64,000 nt of DNA from Parazoarcus communis SWub3 = DSM 12120 (GCF_003226565.1 NZ_QKOE01000003.1:124001-188000), one strand, 5' to 3'; positions 40,636-49,745 are shown, counted from the stretch's first letter. A program made the numbers and translations. Notes: generated from the letters alone by a model not told the origin.

Positions 40636-41207
40636 TCCTGCCAGGCAAGCCGGGCTGGCAGCTTCGACGCTTCAGCCTCAGTCTGATGACTGGCCTGCTT
40701 GCATTGTGCCTGCTGTACGCAAGCGACCAGTACCTCGATCAATCCTCCCGACGCCTGCGTGCTGCACAAGCCAGCCTGCTCGAAACACAACGGCAACTGG
40801 ACGCTCTGCGTCGGCTCCAGCAAGAAGCATTGGCCGCCCGCGCAGACCTGGCCGACCTGCTGGCGGGCGCCCCTCGATCAACGGAAACCGACTGGCGCAC
40901 GCCCTTCCGACACCTTCGCGACCTGCCACTGATCCTGCATCACCAACTCGAAAGCAGTCCACCCCGGACACAGCACGTCGACGACGGCATGACGCTGCAG
41001 TTGCGCGATCTCACCCTGCACCTGGACCTTGTACATGAAGGCGGACTACTGGCTGTCGCTGAATCCCTGTCCGTCCCTGCCGGCGCCCGCCTCCTTCCGC
41101 GCGGCTGCCAGGTGGAAAAGCCCCCGACCATTGTCCACGCAGCAGTGCAAGCCCACTGCCAGTTTCGCTGGATCACTGTCACCTTCAACGCAACGCCTAC
41201 ACCATGA
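40632..41207 (+). CDS. Putative MshJ/PilO-like assembly protein
   Basis: A 191-residue protein with one N-terminal span (about 15-33) followed by a coiled coil (about 40-75), then a small periplasmic domain. That is the MshJ/GspM/PilO layout. It overlaps the preceding gene by four bases. The sequence shows no specific motif, so the call rests on topology and order. Two cysteines near the C-terminus may form a disulfide. Confidence 0.55.
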   Translation: MILPGKPGWQLRRFSLSLMTGLLALCLLYASDQYLDQSSRRLRAAQASLLETQRQLDALRRLQQEALAARADLADLLAGAPRSTETDWRTPFRHLRDLPLILHHQLESSPPRTQHVDDGMTLQLRDLTLHLDLVHEGGLLAVAESLSVPAGARLLPRGCQVEKPPTIVHAAVQAHCQFRWITVTFNATPTP

Positions 41208-41647
41208 AGCCCATTACCCACGCAACGCTACTTGCGCTCGTCATATCGTGCGCCGGCACACAGGCCTTCGCAACAGAGCGCCGGCTGGGCACCCTGTTTC
41301 ACACCGCGACAGAGCGCGAGGCGCTTGCACACCGCGCCTTGAAGGTCGAAGCGCAATCCCCCGCCGAGCCACCCGTCCCGCACGACCTCCCCCCATTCCG
41401 CCTTGACGGCGTGCTGTGGAAAGACTCGCGTCCAGTCATGCTATGGGTAGATCGACAGCCGTTCTCCAGCGCGGCATCGCTCGGCGCGACCGTCAAGCTC
41501 CCCACTGACTGGCAGATCCACCTCGCGCCCGGTCACATCCGACTGATCGACGCCGCCGGGCAGACATCGCGACTTCATGCGGGCGAGCACTGGCCCCTGG
41601 CCTCCCCAGCCTTTCAGCTTGAGCGCAGCACGGCCAAAGCAAGATGA
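41204..41647 (+). CDS. Putative MshK-like periplasmic protein
   Basis: A 147-residue exported protein with a signal peptide (cut near residue 22, AFA). The FRLDGVLWKDSRPVMLWVDRQPF strand pattern in outline resembles the beta domains of MshK, PilP and GspC that link platform and secretin. It overlaps both neighbours by four bases. Assignment is by size, topology and order. Confidence 0.5.
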   Translation: MKPITHATLLALVISCAGTQAFATERRLGTLFHTATEREALAHRALKVEAQSPAEPPVPHDLPPFRLDGVLWKDSRPVMLWVDRQPFSSAASLGATVKLPTDWQIHLAPGHIRLIDAAGQTSRLHAGEHWPLASPAFQLERSTAKAR

Positions 41648-42882
41648 AAGTCCGGCACCTGCAAGGCGGCGCCATGCTCGCCGCCCTGACCTTGCTCCTG
41701 CTGATCGGCAGCCTGGCCGCATTGCTCGGTCTCGACGATCCTGGCATCCGCGCAGTCAGCCGTGCACAGATCCGTAGTGTCGAGGCCCTCGCCCAGGCAC
41801 GTAGCGCACTCATCGGCTACGCGGTCAGCTATGCAGAATCACACCCCGGGCAAGGCAGCGGCTACCTGCCTTGCCCGGACAGCGCGAACACGGGCTCCGC
41901 CACCATTGGGGCCTGCTTCGCACGCGACGACGGCGCCCTGGGGCGTTTGCCCTACCGCACCCTGGGGCTGGCCGACCTGCGCGACGGTTGGGGCGACTGC
42001 CTTTGGTATGCCGTGGGCGGTAGCGTCAAGAACAACCCCAAGCCACAGGTGCTCAACTGGGATAGTCCGGACCCATTCACCCTGGTCGACATCCATGGCA
42101 ACACGCTCGCCGGAGCAGACGCTGCAGCCGCCATCCTGTTCGCACCAGGCCGGCCCCTCGATGGACAGAGCCGCCCATCAGGCACTGGCAGCCGCTGCCC
42201 GGGCAGCCCGGATGCCGGCAACGACCTGCCCCATTTCCTCGACGGCAACTACGCTGCTCACCTGACCAGCGCACCGGTGTTCATCCAGGGCCTGCCGTCG
42301 CACCCTGGCAACAACGACGTCCTCGCCTGGATCACGATTGACGACATCTTCGCCGCGATGCGCAAGCGCAGCGACTTTGCCACACAGATCGACGCGGTCA
42401 TCGACCGCGCCGCGCAAGCCCTGGCCCTGCGCCTGGACAATGTCGGCTTTCTCGACGCTCATGTCACGCTTGAAGCGGGCAACCGGGCCAGTGGCCCGCT
42501 ACCCGATGCAGCCGCACTCGGCATCCCTTCGCCTTATGCGGATCCGCATGACAACTGGCGCGACCAGTTCCGTTTTGTCGCCTGCAAGGACGGCAGCACC
42601 TGCTTGATAGCAGACCTGGCAGACAGCGCGGCAACACCGGCCCAAGCGGTACAGACGACGTGTCGCGCCCTGCTGCTGTTCGGCGGAGAACGCATCCGTA
42701 CCGGGCCGCTGCAGCAGTCGCGCACAACCGCAGCCGAGCGTGCTGACCCGATGCAGTACCTGGAGCCACCCAATGTGGACAGCCTGCTGTCAGCCACCGG
42801 CGGATTTGCGGGTTACCGGCACTTCTCCATACCCGACCCCCTGCAGCCCTCGACTGCGGACGTGATCCGCTGCCTGCCATGA
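41644..42882 (+). CDS. Large pilin-like protein of the MSHA-like operon
   Basis: A 412-residue protein with an N-terminal hydrophobic helix after GGAML (about 9-30), similar to PilX/MshP-type minor pilins but without the usual Glu5. Beyond it are LPCP, a Cys-bearing loop, RLPYRTLGL and DGWGDCLWY, a module that recurs in the next gene. The large C-terminal part has many cysteines, suggesting disulfides in the exported form. It could be a tip or adhesin-like subunit. No closer family is recognised. Confidence 0.5.
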   Translation: MKVRHLQGGAMLAALTLLLLIGSLAALLGLDDPGIRAVSRAQIRSVEALAQARSALIGYAVSYAESHPGQGSGYLPCPDSANTGSATIGACFARDDGALGRLPYRTLGLADLRDGWGDCLWYAVGGSVKNNPKPQVLNWDSPDPFTLVDIHGNTLAGADAAAAILFAPGRPLDGQSRPSGTGSRCPGSPDAGNDLPHFLDGNYAAHLTSAPVFIQGLPSHPGNNDVLAWITIDDIFAAMRKRSDFATQIDAVIDRAAQALALRLDNVGFLDAHVTLEAGNRASGPLPDAAALGIPSPYADPHDNWRDQFRFVACKDGSTCLIADLADSAATPAQAVQTTCRALLLFGGERIRTGPLQQSRTTAAERADPMQYLEPPNVDSLLSATGGFAGYRHFSIPDPLQPSTADVIRCLP

Positions 42883-43574
42883 CCCTAGCACCGCTCACAC
42901 CGTATTGCAGCGGAAAACGCGACCAGGGTTTCACGCTGGCCGAAATGGCCATCGTCCTGCTCATTCTCGGCCTGCTCGCCAGCAGCCTGCTCCCTCCGTT
43001 GAGCGCGCGGATGGACGAGCGCGGCCGTCAAACCACCGCGGCCCGGCTGCAGGACATTGAGCACGCACTGATCGGTTTTGCCATCCTGCACGGCCGGCTA
43101 CCCTGCCCCAGCACCGAAGCCGATCCGGCCAGCGCGCATTACGGCCTCGAGCAGACCCCACCCTGCAACCACGCCCAACCGGGCTTTCTCCCATGGCGCA
43201 CACTGGGACTCACCGCGGTAGACGCCTGGGGACAGCCTCGATCGAACGTATCCGACTCCTGGGATGGGCACTGGCGCTACCGACCGGATCCGGGTCTGAG
43301 CGACAGCACGATCACTGCTGCGTCCGCCACCCAATCCAACATTCAGATCCGCGACCACGCCGGCAACGCAATCACCACACTCAGCGCTTCACGTGCTGCT
43401 GCGGTGGTGTTCTCGATGGGCGCCAACCGCCAGCCCGACGGACTCAACGCCACCCACAGCCCTAACGTCCCCACCTTCCAGGCGGGTGAGACCACCCCGG
43501 TGTTCGACGATCAAGTGCTGTGGATCGGCCTGCCCTTGCTGATCTCGCGGCTGGCCCAGGCCGGCCGACTATGA
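42879..43574 (+). CDS. Prepilin-type minor pilin
   Basis: A 231-residue prepilin with a 17-residue leader and the type III signal QGFTLAEMAIVLLILGLL (cleavage after Gly18, Glu at +5). The mature part has LPCP, a CN-containing loop, FLPWRTLGL and DAWGQP, matching the module in the preceding gene. It overlaps that gene by four bases. It should be processed by a prepilin peptidase, which is not encoded in the window. Confidence 0.85.
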   Translation: MTLAPLTPYCSGKRDQGFTLAEMAIVLLILGLLASSLLPPLSARMDERGRQTTAARLQDIEHALIGFAILHGRLPCPSTEADPASAHYGLEQTPPCNHAQPGFLPWRTLGLTAVDAWGQPRSNVSDSWDGHWRYRPDPGLSDSTITAASATQSNIQIRDHAGNAITTLSASRAAAVVFSMGANRQPDGLNATHSPNVPTFQAGETTPVFDDQVLWIGLPLLISRLAQAGRL

Positions 43575-43616
43575 CATTCCCCACTCATCCACCCACGCAA
43601 GACAAGGAGCGTATCC

Positions 43617-44273
43617 ATGCAGTCGAAATCCCGCAGCGCAGGCTTCACCCTGGTCGAGATCGCCATCGTACTGGTCATCGTCGGCCTGTTGATGGGCGGG
43701 GTCCTCAAAGGCCAGGAATTGATCAATAGCGCCAAGGTCAAGAATCTTGCCCAGGACTTCCGCACCATTCCGCTATACATCTACGGCTATCAGGACAAAT
43801 ACCGCGCACTCCCTGGTGACGACCTCAGGGCACAGACACATTTGTGTACAACGGCCGCTTGCACCGCGAACGGCGATGGCAACGGACAGATCGGTGGCAG
43901 CTGGGACGATACGGTCACCGCGACCCCCAGTGAGGCCGTCCTGTTCTGGCAGCACATCCGCCTTGCCCGGCTGGCCAGCGGCGCGACGGCAACCACCGAT
44001 GCCAGCTATCTGCCGGTCAACAGCGAGGGCGGGCGCATCGGGGTGCAGAGCGGGGGCGCGGCGGCACCGCTGGGCGTACAAGGTAGCCACGTCGTGTGCT
44101 CGGCCGCGATTCAGGGCAAATACATCCGTCAGCTTGATACCGCGCTCGACGACGGCAGCCCGGAAACGGGTAGCTTGCGGGCCGGCTCGTCGGTCAATGG
44201 CACGCTGACTGCCGTCAGCGCAGCCAATCCGCTGGACGACTCGACACCCTATGTCGTGTGCATGGGCATCTGA
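43617..44273 (+). CDS. Prepilin-type pilin, probable major subunit
   Basis: A 218-residue prepilin with a short leader and AGFTLVEIAIVLVIVGLL (cleavage after Gly9, Glu at +5). The following YGYQDKYRALPGDD segment is typical of a pilin family found in Azoarcus-like organisms. Two Cys pairs are present. It is last in the operon, 42 bases after the previous gene, with AAGGAG before the ATG; this strong site and position fit a major subunit. Confidence 0.85.
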   Translation: MQSKSRSAGFTLVEIAIVLVIVGLLMGGVLKGQELINSAKVKNLAQDFRTIPLYIYGYQDKYRALPGDDLRAQTHLCTTAACTANGDGNGQIGGSWDDTVTATPSEAVLFWQHIRLARLASGATATTDASYLPVNSEGGRIGVQSGGAAAPLGVQGSHVVCSAAIQGKYIRQLDTALDDGSPETGSLRAGSSVNGTLTAVSAANPLDDSTPYVVCMGI

Positions 44274-44276
44274 ACT

Positions 44277-44322
44277 GGCGGGCACGACACGATTTGAGGA
44301 TCGGGACGTCCTCCGGCCCGCC
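44277..44322. terminator. Possible hairpin at the end of the MSHA-like operon
   Basis: GGCGGGC/GCCCGCC pair around an inner GAGGA/TCCTC stem, in the 67-base gap between the convergent pilin and antiporter genes. There is no T run and the stem is interrupted, so terminator function is tentative. Confidence 0.3.
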
Positions 44323-44340
44323 CTGGCAACAACCCGCCCG

Positions 44341-46308
44341 TCAAGACCCTCGCAACAAGCGCTGCTCGGCCAGATCCAGCCCGGAAGGCAGGCCAAGCAG
44401 CACCACGACATCCCCCTCCATGAAACGGGTTTCGCTGCCAGGCGACAAGCCTCGGATACCACGGCGGCGCACGGCTGAAACACTCACTGCAATCTCGTCG
44501 AGGTTCAACTCCGCGATCGAACATCCGATTGCCGCGGCACCCACCGGCAAGGTCACCGAATGCAGGCGAGCCTGACTCGAATCCGGCTCACCGATGTCGG
44601 TTGCGCCATGAAAGAAGCCACGCATCAGTGCATAGCGCTGGTGACGGATGTCGCGGATCCGTCGCACAACACGATTGAGCGGCACACCAATCAGTGCAAG
44701 CGCATGCGAGGCCAGCATGATGCTGCCTTCGAACGCTTCGGGCACCACTTCGGCCGCACCACCTTGCGACAGCTTTTCCATGTCGGCCTCATCGGTCGCC
44801 CTGACCACAACCGGCAGATCCGGACGCAAGGCATGCACATGGTGCATCACCCGCAGGGCCGCCTCGACCTCGGCAAAGGAAATGACCACCGCACTGGCGC
44901 GCATGATGCCTGCCGCCATCAGGGTCTCACGCCGTGCCGCATCTCCGTAGACCACGGTGTCCCCAGCAGCCCCGGCCTCACGTACACGTTCCGGATCCAG
45001 GTCCAGCGCCACATAGCTGACGTTTTCCTGCTCCATGAAGCGCGCCATATACTGGCCGCTGCGTCCGTAACCGCACACAATGATGTGCTTGTCATTGGTC
45101 AGCGACTGCGCAGCCACCCGGGTCAGCTCCATCGAGCGCATCAGCCACTCGGATGCCACGAAACGCATCACCAGCTTGTCACTGATCTGCACGATCAGCG
45201 GTGCAAGCAGCATCGACAATACCAGGGCCGCAACCGTCGTCTGCATCAGGGGGTGAGGCATCAGTTCCAGACTGACCACCTGCGACAGCAACACAAAACC
45301 GAACTCACCGCCCGCACACAACCAGAGCCCGGAGCGCATCGCTGTGCCGGGCGGCGACCCAAAGGCGCGCGAGGCCGCAAATACGATCCCGAACTTCAGC
45401 GCCAGCAGGGCCACCACCAATCCGATCACCGCGGGCAGATTGTTCAGAATGGCGATCACGTCCAGGAACATGCCGACGGTGACAAAAAACAGACCGAGCA
45501 GTACATCGCGAAAAGGCTTGATATCCTCCTCGACCTGGTAGCGGTACTCGGTCTCGGAGATCAGCATGCCGGCGAGAAAAGCCCCCAGCGCCAACGACAA
45601 GCCCACCCGCTCCGACAGCCAGGCCAAGCCCAGCGTGATCAACAGTACGTTGAGCATGAACAACTCACCCGAGCGCCGCTTGGCCACCACGGTAAACCAC
45701 CAGCGCATCAGTTTCTGGCCGAACACCAGCACCAATGCCAGCAACACCACCACTTTCAGCGCAGCAAGCCCGAGCGTGAACATCAACTCCTCGGCCGGCC
45801 GAGACAGCGCCGGCAACAGGATCAGCAGGGGCACCACTGCAATATCCTGGAACAGCAGCACCCCGATCGTCTCGCGTCCATGGCGGCTGTCGAGTTCCAG
45901 CCGGTCACTCAGCAACTTGGACAGGATGGCGGTGGACGACATTGCCAAGGTACCACCCAGCGCAAAGCTCGCCACCCAGCCCAGTCCAAACAGACGGCCC
46001 ATCAGGGTGGTCAGCACAATGCAGGCCAACACCTGAACGGCCCCCAGCCCGAACACGATGCGTTTCATCGCGAACAAGCGTGGCAGGGAAAACTCCAGCC
46101 CGATCGAGAACATCAGGAAAACGACGCCGAATTCGGCCAGGTGGCTTGCACCGGCCGACTCGTGAACAAGATTCAGCGCGTGAGGCCCAACCACCGCACC
46201 GACAACGAGATAGCCCAGCACTGGCGGCAGATTGATGCTGCGAAAGACAGCCACAAGCACGACCGCAGCGGCCAGCAGCAACAGGACGACTTCCAGGGTG
46301 TTCAGCAT
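44341..46308 (-). CDS. KefB/YbaL-type cation:proton antiporter
   Basis: A 655-residue CPA2-family antiporter. About 12 hydrophobic spans cover 1-390, with GVVFLMFSIGLEFSLPRL and the LLFQDIAVVPLL segment. It continues with a TrkA-N Rossmann domain (HIIVCGYGRSGQ near 405) and a TrkA-C domain at the C-terminus (VVVLLGLP). It should exchange K+ or Na+ for protons at the inner membrane. The start is ATG 46308 (MLNTLEVVL). It is divergent from kdsD, a pairing common in betaproteobacteria. Confidence 0.9.
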   Translation of the reverse strand: MLNTLEVVLLLLAAAVVLVAVFRSINLPPVLGYLVVGAVVGPHALNLVHESAGASHLAEFGVVFLMFSIGLEFSLPRLFAMKRIVFGLGAVQVLACIVLTTLMGRLFGLGWVASFALGGTLAMSSTAILSKLLSDRLELDSRHGRETIGVLLFQDIAVVPLLILLPALSRPAEELMFTLGLAALKVVVLLALVLVFGQKLMRWWFTVVAKRRSGELFMLNVLLITLGLAWLSERVGLSLALGAFLAGMLISETEYRYQVEEDIKPFRDVLLGLFFVTVGMFLDVIAILNNLPAVIGLVVALLALKFGIVFAASRAFGSPPGTAMRSGLWLCAGGEFGFVLLSQVVSLELMPHPLMQTTVAALVLSMLLAPLIVQISDKLVMRFVASEWLMRSMELTRVAAQSLTNDKHIIVCGYGRSGQYMARFMEQENVSYVALDLDPERVREAGAAGDTVVYGDAARRETLMAAGIMRASAVVISFAEVEAALRVMHHVHALRPDLPVVVRATDEADMEKLSQGGAAEVVPEAFEGSIMLASHALALIGVPLNRVVRRIRDIRHQRYALMRGFFHGATDIGEPDSSQARLHSVTLPVGAAAIGCSIAELNLDEIAVSVSAVRRRGIRGLSPGSETRFMEGDVVVLLGLPSGLDLAEQRLLRGS

Positions 46309-46447
46309 CGGTTCCCGGCGCAGAGACGGAGAGCACCCGGCCCCGGAGACAGACGCGAGTGAGTTACAATCGAAACCTTCCACGGCACCCAGCCACGCCG
46401 GCGTACCCAGTGGATAGCGATTTCCGTCAGTTTAACCGCTTGCCCCC

Positions 46448-47443
46448 ATGAACCCAATTGCTCCCGACGCCGCTGCACTTGCCCGCGCCACCTCGCTTGG
46501 CCGCCGGGTCATCGAAATCGAAGCGGCGGCGGTCGCAGCGCTGGCCGATCGTCTCGGGCCGGATTTCGAACGCGCCATTGCGCTGATCCTGCAACGCAAG
46601 GGCCGGGTCATCGTGTCCGGCATCGGCAAATCCGGGCACATCGCACGCAAGCTCGCCGCCACGCTGGCCAGTACCGGCACACCCGCCTATTTCGTGCATG
46701 CGGCCGAAGCTGCCCATGGCGACCTCGGCATGATCACGGCAGAAGACGTCGTCATCGCCCTGTCCAACTCGGGTGCCAGCGAGGAGCTGCTGATGATCGT
46801 TCCTCAGGTCAAGCGCCGTGGCGCTACCCTGATCGCCATGACCGGCCGCCCGGACTCGCCACTGGCACGCGAAGCCGACGTTCACCTCGACGCGGCAGTC
46901 GCCGAGGAAGCTTGCCCGCTCAACCTGGCCCCGACAGCCAGCACCACCGCAGCACTCGCACTGGGCGACGCGTTGGCGGTTGCCTTGCTGGATGCCCGCG
47001 GCTTTGGCGCAGAAGACTTCGCCCGCTCGCATCCGGGCGGCAGCCTCGGACGCCGATTGCTGACCCACGTCCGCGACGTCATGCGCCCGCCCGAACGGGT
47101 ACCGCAATTGTCCGAACATGCAGCGCTGACTGAAACCCTGCTGGCCATGACGCAAGGCGGCATGGGCATGGCCGCCATCATCGCGGCGGACGGCACCCCG
47201 CTGGGCATCTTCACCGACGGCGACCTGCGTCGCGCCCTCGAACGCGGCATTGACGTCCGCCAGGCCGGCCTGAACGAAGTCATCACCCGTAACCCGCGCT
47301 CAATCAGCCCGGATGCGCTGGCGGTCGAAGCCGCTGAAATGATGGAGCGGCTGCGCATCAGCCAGTTGCTTGTCGTCAACAGCGCCGGAAAACTCGCGGG
47401 TGCGCTGACCACACATGACCTGATGCAGGCCCGGGTAATCTGA
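46448..47443 (+). CDS. kdsD: D-arabinose 5-phosphate isomerase
   Basis: Converts ribulose-5-phosphate to arabinose-5-phosphate for Kdo synthesis. The 331 residues show an SIS domain (about 40-180; GIGKSGHIARK, HAAEAAHGDLGM) and two CBS domains (about 210-331). It is followed by lptC after only four bases, with no kdsC between as in many proteobacteria. Confidence 0.95.
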   Translation: MNPIAPDAAALARATSLGRRVIEIEAAAVAALADRLGPDFERAIALILQRKGRVIVSGIGKSGHIARKLAATLASTGTPAYFVHAAEAAHGDLGMITAEDVVIALSNSGASEELLMIVPQVKRRGATLIAMTGRPDSPLAREADVHLDAAVAEEACPLNLAPTASTTAALALGDALAVALLDARGFGAEDFARSHPGGSLGRRLLTHVRDVMRPPERVPQLSEHAALTETLLAMTQGGMGMAAIIAADGTPLGIFTDGDLRRALERGIDVRQAGLNEVITRNPRSISPDALAVEAAEMMERLRISQLLVVNSAGKLAGALTTHDLMQARVI

Positions 47444-47447
47444 ATCC

Positions 47448-48026
47448 ATGCGCGCCAGTTACCGACTCTATCCGCTGATTGCACTCGGACTGCTCGCCGG
47501 CGCATCGATCTGGCTCGAGCGTCTGAGCCGCGTCGACGAAACCCGCCCCGCTGCGGTCAGTAGCGACACCCCCGACTTCATTGCTGAAAACACACGTATC
47601 GTGGGCTTTGGTCAGGACGGCGAGCAGCGCTATGCGCTGGTCGCCAACCGCCTTACCCACCTGCCAGCCAGCGATCGCACGATGGTCGATGCCCCGAGGC
47701 TGGAACTCGATAACCAGGGCAGACGACTGACCATACATGCCACCTCGGGCGAGGTCGCCTCCGGCGCCGAACGCGTCGACTTCCGCGGTGATGTCGTGGC
47801 CTGGCGCGCTGCCGCCCCAGGAGGCGCGGAAATGACCTTCCGCTCCGAACACCTCACTGTGTGGCCGGACGACCATCGCGCAGAAACCCAGCAAGCACTC
47901 AAGCTCACCCAGGGCGCCACCACGGCAGAAGCCCTCGGCATGCGTGCAGACAATCTGTTCGGCACGCTGGACCTCGTCGGTCAGGCCCGGGTGCAGATCC
48001 CTCGCCGCCAAGGAAGCAAGTCATGA
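47448..48026 (+). CDS. lptC: LPS transport protein LptC
   Basis: Bitopic inner-membrane protein that passes LPS from LptBFG to LptA. The 192 residues have an N-terminal span (about 7-22) and a beta-jellyroll periplasmic domain (PDFIAENTRIVGFGQDG; GAERVDFRGDV). The C-terminus reads DLVGQARVQI, as in the family. It overlaps lptA by four bases. Confidence 0.92.
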   Translation: MRASYRLYPLIALGLLAGASIWLERLSRVDETRPAAVSSDTPDFIAENTRIVGFGQDGEQRYALVANRLTHLPASDRTMVDAPRLELDNQGRRLTIHATSGEVASGAERVDFRGDVVAWRAAAPGGAEMTFRSEHLTVWPDDHRAETQQALKLTQGATTAEALGMRADNLFGTLDLVGQARVQIPRRQGSKS

Positions 48027-48553
48027 ATTACACCCTGCCCTCGATCCTTTTGATCGCGGCCACACTCGCTTCGCCCGCACTCGCCGAGCGTGCCGACCGC
48101 GACAAGCCAGTCGATATCGAAGCCAACCGCGTCACGGTTGACGACCGGAACAAGGTCCACATCTTTGAAGGCGACGTCGTATTGACCCAGGGCACGCTGA
48201 TGATCAAGGGTGACAAACTCGTCGTCACCCAGGGCGCAGATGGCTTCCAGACCGGGGTCGCCACGGCATCTGGCGGACGTCTGGCTTCGTTCCGCCAGAG
48301 ACGCGAGGGAAGTACCGAGTATGTGGACGGCGAAGCGGAACGTATCGAGTACGACAGCCGGGCGGAGAAGGCTAGACTGTTCAACCGCGCCCACGTCCGC
48401 AGTGGCGGAGACGAAGTTCGCGGCCACTACATCGAATACGATTCCGTCAGCGAGAACTACCTCGTCACCAACGCCCCTGGCAGCACACCCGAAAGCAGCA
48501 CGGGCGGCCGGGTACGCGCAACGATTCAACCCAAGGGCGACAACAAGCCCTGA
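48023..48553 (+). CDS. lptA: LPS transport periplasmic protein LptA
   Basis: Periplasmic bridge for LPS transport. The 176-residue precursor has a signal peptide (cut near ALA, residue 21), then DKPVDIEANRVTVDD and VHIFEGDVVLTQGTLMIKGD, the typical jellyroll repeats. ATG 48023 overlaps the lptC stop; a longer frame upstream is spurious. No lptB follows; the next gene is an enoyl-CoA hydratase 161 bases on. Confidence 0.93.
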   Translation: MNYTLPSILLIAATLASPALAERADRDKPVDIEANRVTVDDRNKVHIFEGDVVLTQGTLMIKGDKLVVTQGADGFQTGVATASGGRLASFRQRREGSTEYVDGEAERIEYDSRAEKARLFNRAHVRSGGDEVRGHYIEYDSVSENYLVTNAPGSTPESSTGGRVRATIQPKGDNKP

Positions 48554-48714
48554 CAGGGCGTACCCCGCGCGCGCGGATGCGCTGACCCCGGCACGCCCGG
48601 ACATGATCCGGCGAGCGCCTGGCAGGCATTCCGGTCGCACGCGTCGGCCTCAGCCCGATTCAGACCGGTGGCGCCAGATCGCCTCCGGATAACAAGCGCA
48701 AGCAAGGAGAAAGC

Positions 48715-49491
48715 ATGTCTTACGAACTGATCCTGGTCGAAACCCGCGGCCGCGTCGGCATGATCACGCTGAACCGTCCGAAGGCGCTCAACGCGCTCAA
48801 CGACAACCTGGTTGACGAAATCGGCAAGGCCCTCGATGGTTTCGAGGCCGACGAGAACATCGGCGCCATCCTCATCACGGGCTCCGAGAAGGCCTTTGCA
48901 GCCGGCGCCGACATCGGCGCCATGGCCACCTTCTCCTACATGGACGCCTACAAAGGCGACTACATCACCCGCAACTGGGAGCGGGTGAAAACCTGCCGCA
49001 AGCCGGTGATCGCCGCAGTGGCGGGCTTTGCCCTGGGTGGCGGCTGCGAGTTGGCGATGATGTGCGACATCATCATCGCCGCCGACACGGCCAAGTTCGG
49101 CCAGCCCGAAATCAAGCTCGGCATCCTGCCCGGCGCCGGCGGCACCCAGCGTCTGCCACGGGCCGTGGGCAAGGCCAAGGCCATGGACATGTGCCTGACC
49201 GCGCGCTTCATGGATGCGGTGGAGGCCGAGCGCGCCGGACTGGTATCCCGTGTCGTACCTGCAGACAAACTGGTCGATGAAGCGCTGGGGGCCGCAGAAG
49301 CCATTGCCAGCTATTCGCTACCGGTCGTGATGATGATCAAGGAATCGATCAATCGCTCGTTCGAAAGCAGCCTCAATGAAGGTCTGTTGTTCGAACGTCG
49401 CGTATTTCATTCTGCGTTCGCGCTGAAGGACCAGAAAGAAGGCATGGCGGCCTTTGTCGAGAAGCGCAAGCCCTCCTTCGATCACGAATAA
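48715..49491 (+). CDS. Enoyl-CoA hydratase
   Basis: A 258-residue crotonase-fold enzyme that hydrates trans-2-enoyl-CoA in beta-oxidation or related degradative routes. Both catalytic glutamates of the classic hydratase are present: Glu112 in [11 protein letters not shown] and Glu132 in FGQPEIKLG. The oxyanion glycines are in AAGADI and GFALGGG. AAGGAG precedes the ATG. It stands between lptA and a strong terminator, near a phasin gene. The 161-base gap before it shows no gene. Confidence 0.93.
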   Translation: MSYELILVETRGRVGMITLNRPKALNALNDNLVDEIGKALDGFEADENIGAILITGSEKAFAAGADIGAMATFSYMDAYKGDYITRNWERVKTCRKPVIAAVAGFALGGGCELAMMCDIIIAADTAKFGQPEIKLGILPGAGGTQRLPRAVGKAKAMDMCLTARFMDAVEAERAGLVSRVVPADKLVDEALGAAEAIASYSLPVVMMIKESINRSFESSLNEGLLFERRVFHSAFALKDQKEGMAAFVEKRKPSFDHE

Positions 49492-49530
49492 GCCTGTTAC
49501 CACGCGGCCAGCCTGAGCTGGCCGGCATCG

Positions 49531-49564
49531 AGCCCCCTCGGCCCCCGCGGCAAGGGGGCTTTTT
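49531..49564 (+). terminator. Intrinsic terminator after enoyl-CoA hydratase
   Basis: An eight-base-pair stem AGCCCCCT/AGGGGGCT with a 14-base loop, followed by five T residues, 39 bases past the stop. It opens the 332-base gap 49492-49823, which otherwise holds the phasin promoter and operators described separately. Confidence 0.85.
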
Positions 49565-49696
49565 CACGTCTGTGCAACACAGCCGATGCATGCTGCCAAC
49601 ACCGCTGGAAAGCACCTTCCAGCGTGCTTTCCGCATACAGGAGACGGTTCTGTAAGCAATTCGTAAGCATCTGAATTGAAATAGTTTTCAGTTTTT

Positions 49697-49707
49697 GTGC
49701 GTTGCAC
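49697..49707. promoter_or_regulatory. Putative PhaR-type operator, upstream copy
   Basis: GTGC-GTT-GCAC, an inverted repeat containing TGC-N3-GCA, lies 11 bases before the -35 box of the phasin promoter. The TGC-N3-GCA core is like sites described for the PHA regulator PhaR. No phaR gene is in the window. Confidence 0.45.
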
Positions 49708-49717
49708 CAAATAAGTG

Positions 49718-49745
49718 TTGACAAGCCAGATCGTCCGCCTATAAT
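49718..49745 (+). promoter_or_regulatory. Near-consensus sigma-70 promoter of the phasin gene
   Basis: A perfect TTGACA (49718-49723) and a perfect TATAAT (49740-49745) with a 16-base spacer. The start would lie near 49752, leaving a leader of about 72 bases. A promoter this strong fits the very high expression of phasins and implies repression when no PHA is present. Confidence 0.85.

Noticed and set aside
44560-46362. 600-codon plus-strand open frame over the antiporter
   Set aside because: Antisense shadow, Gln/His/Arg-rich and unlike any protein family I know.
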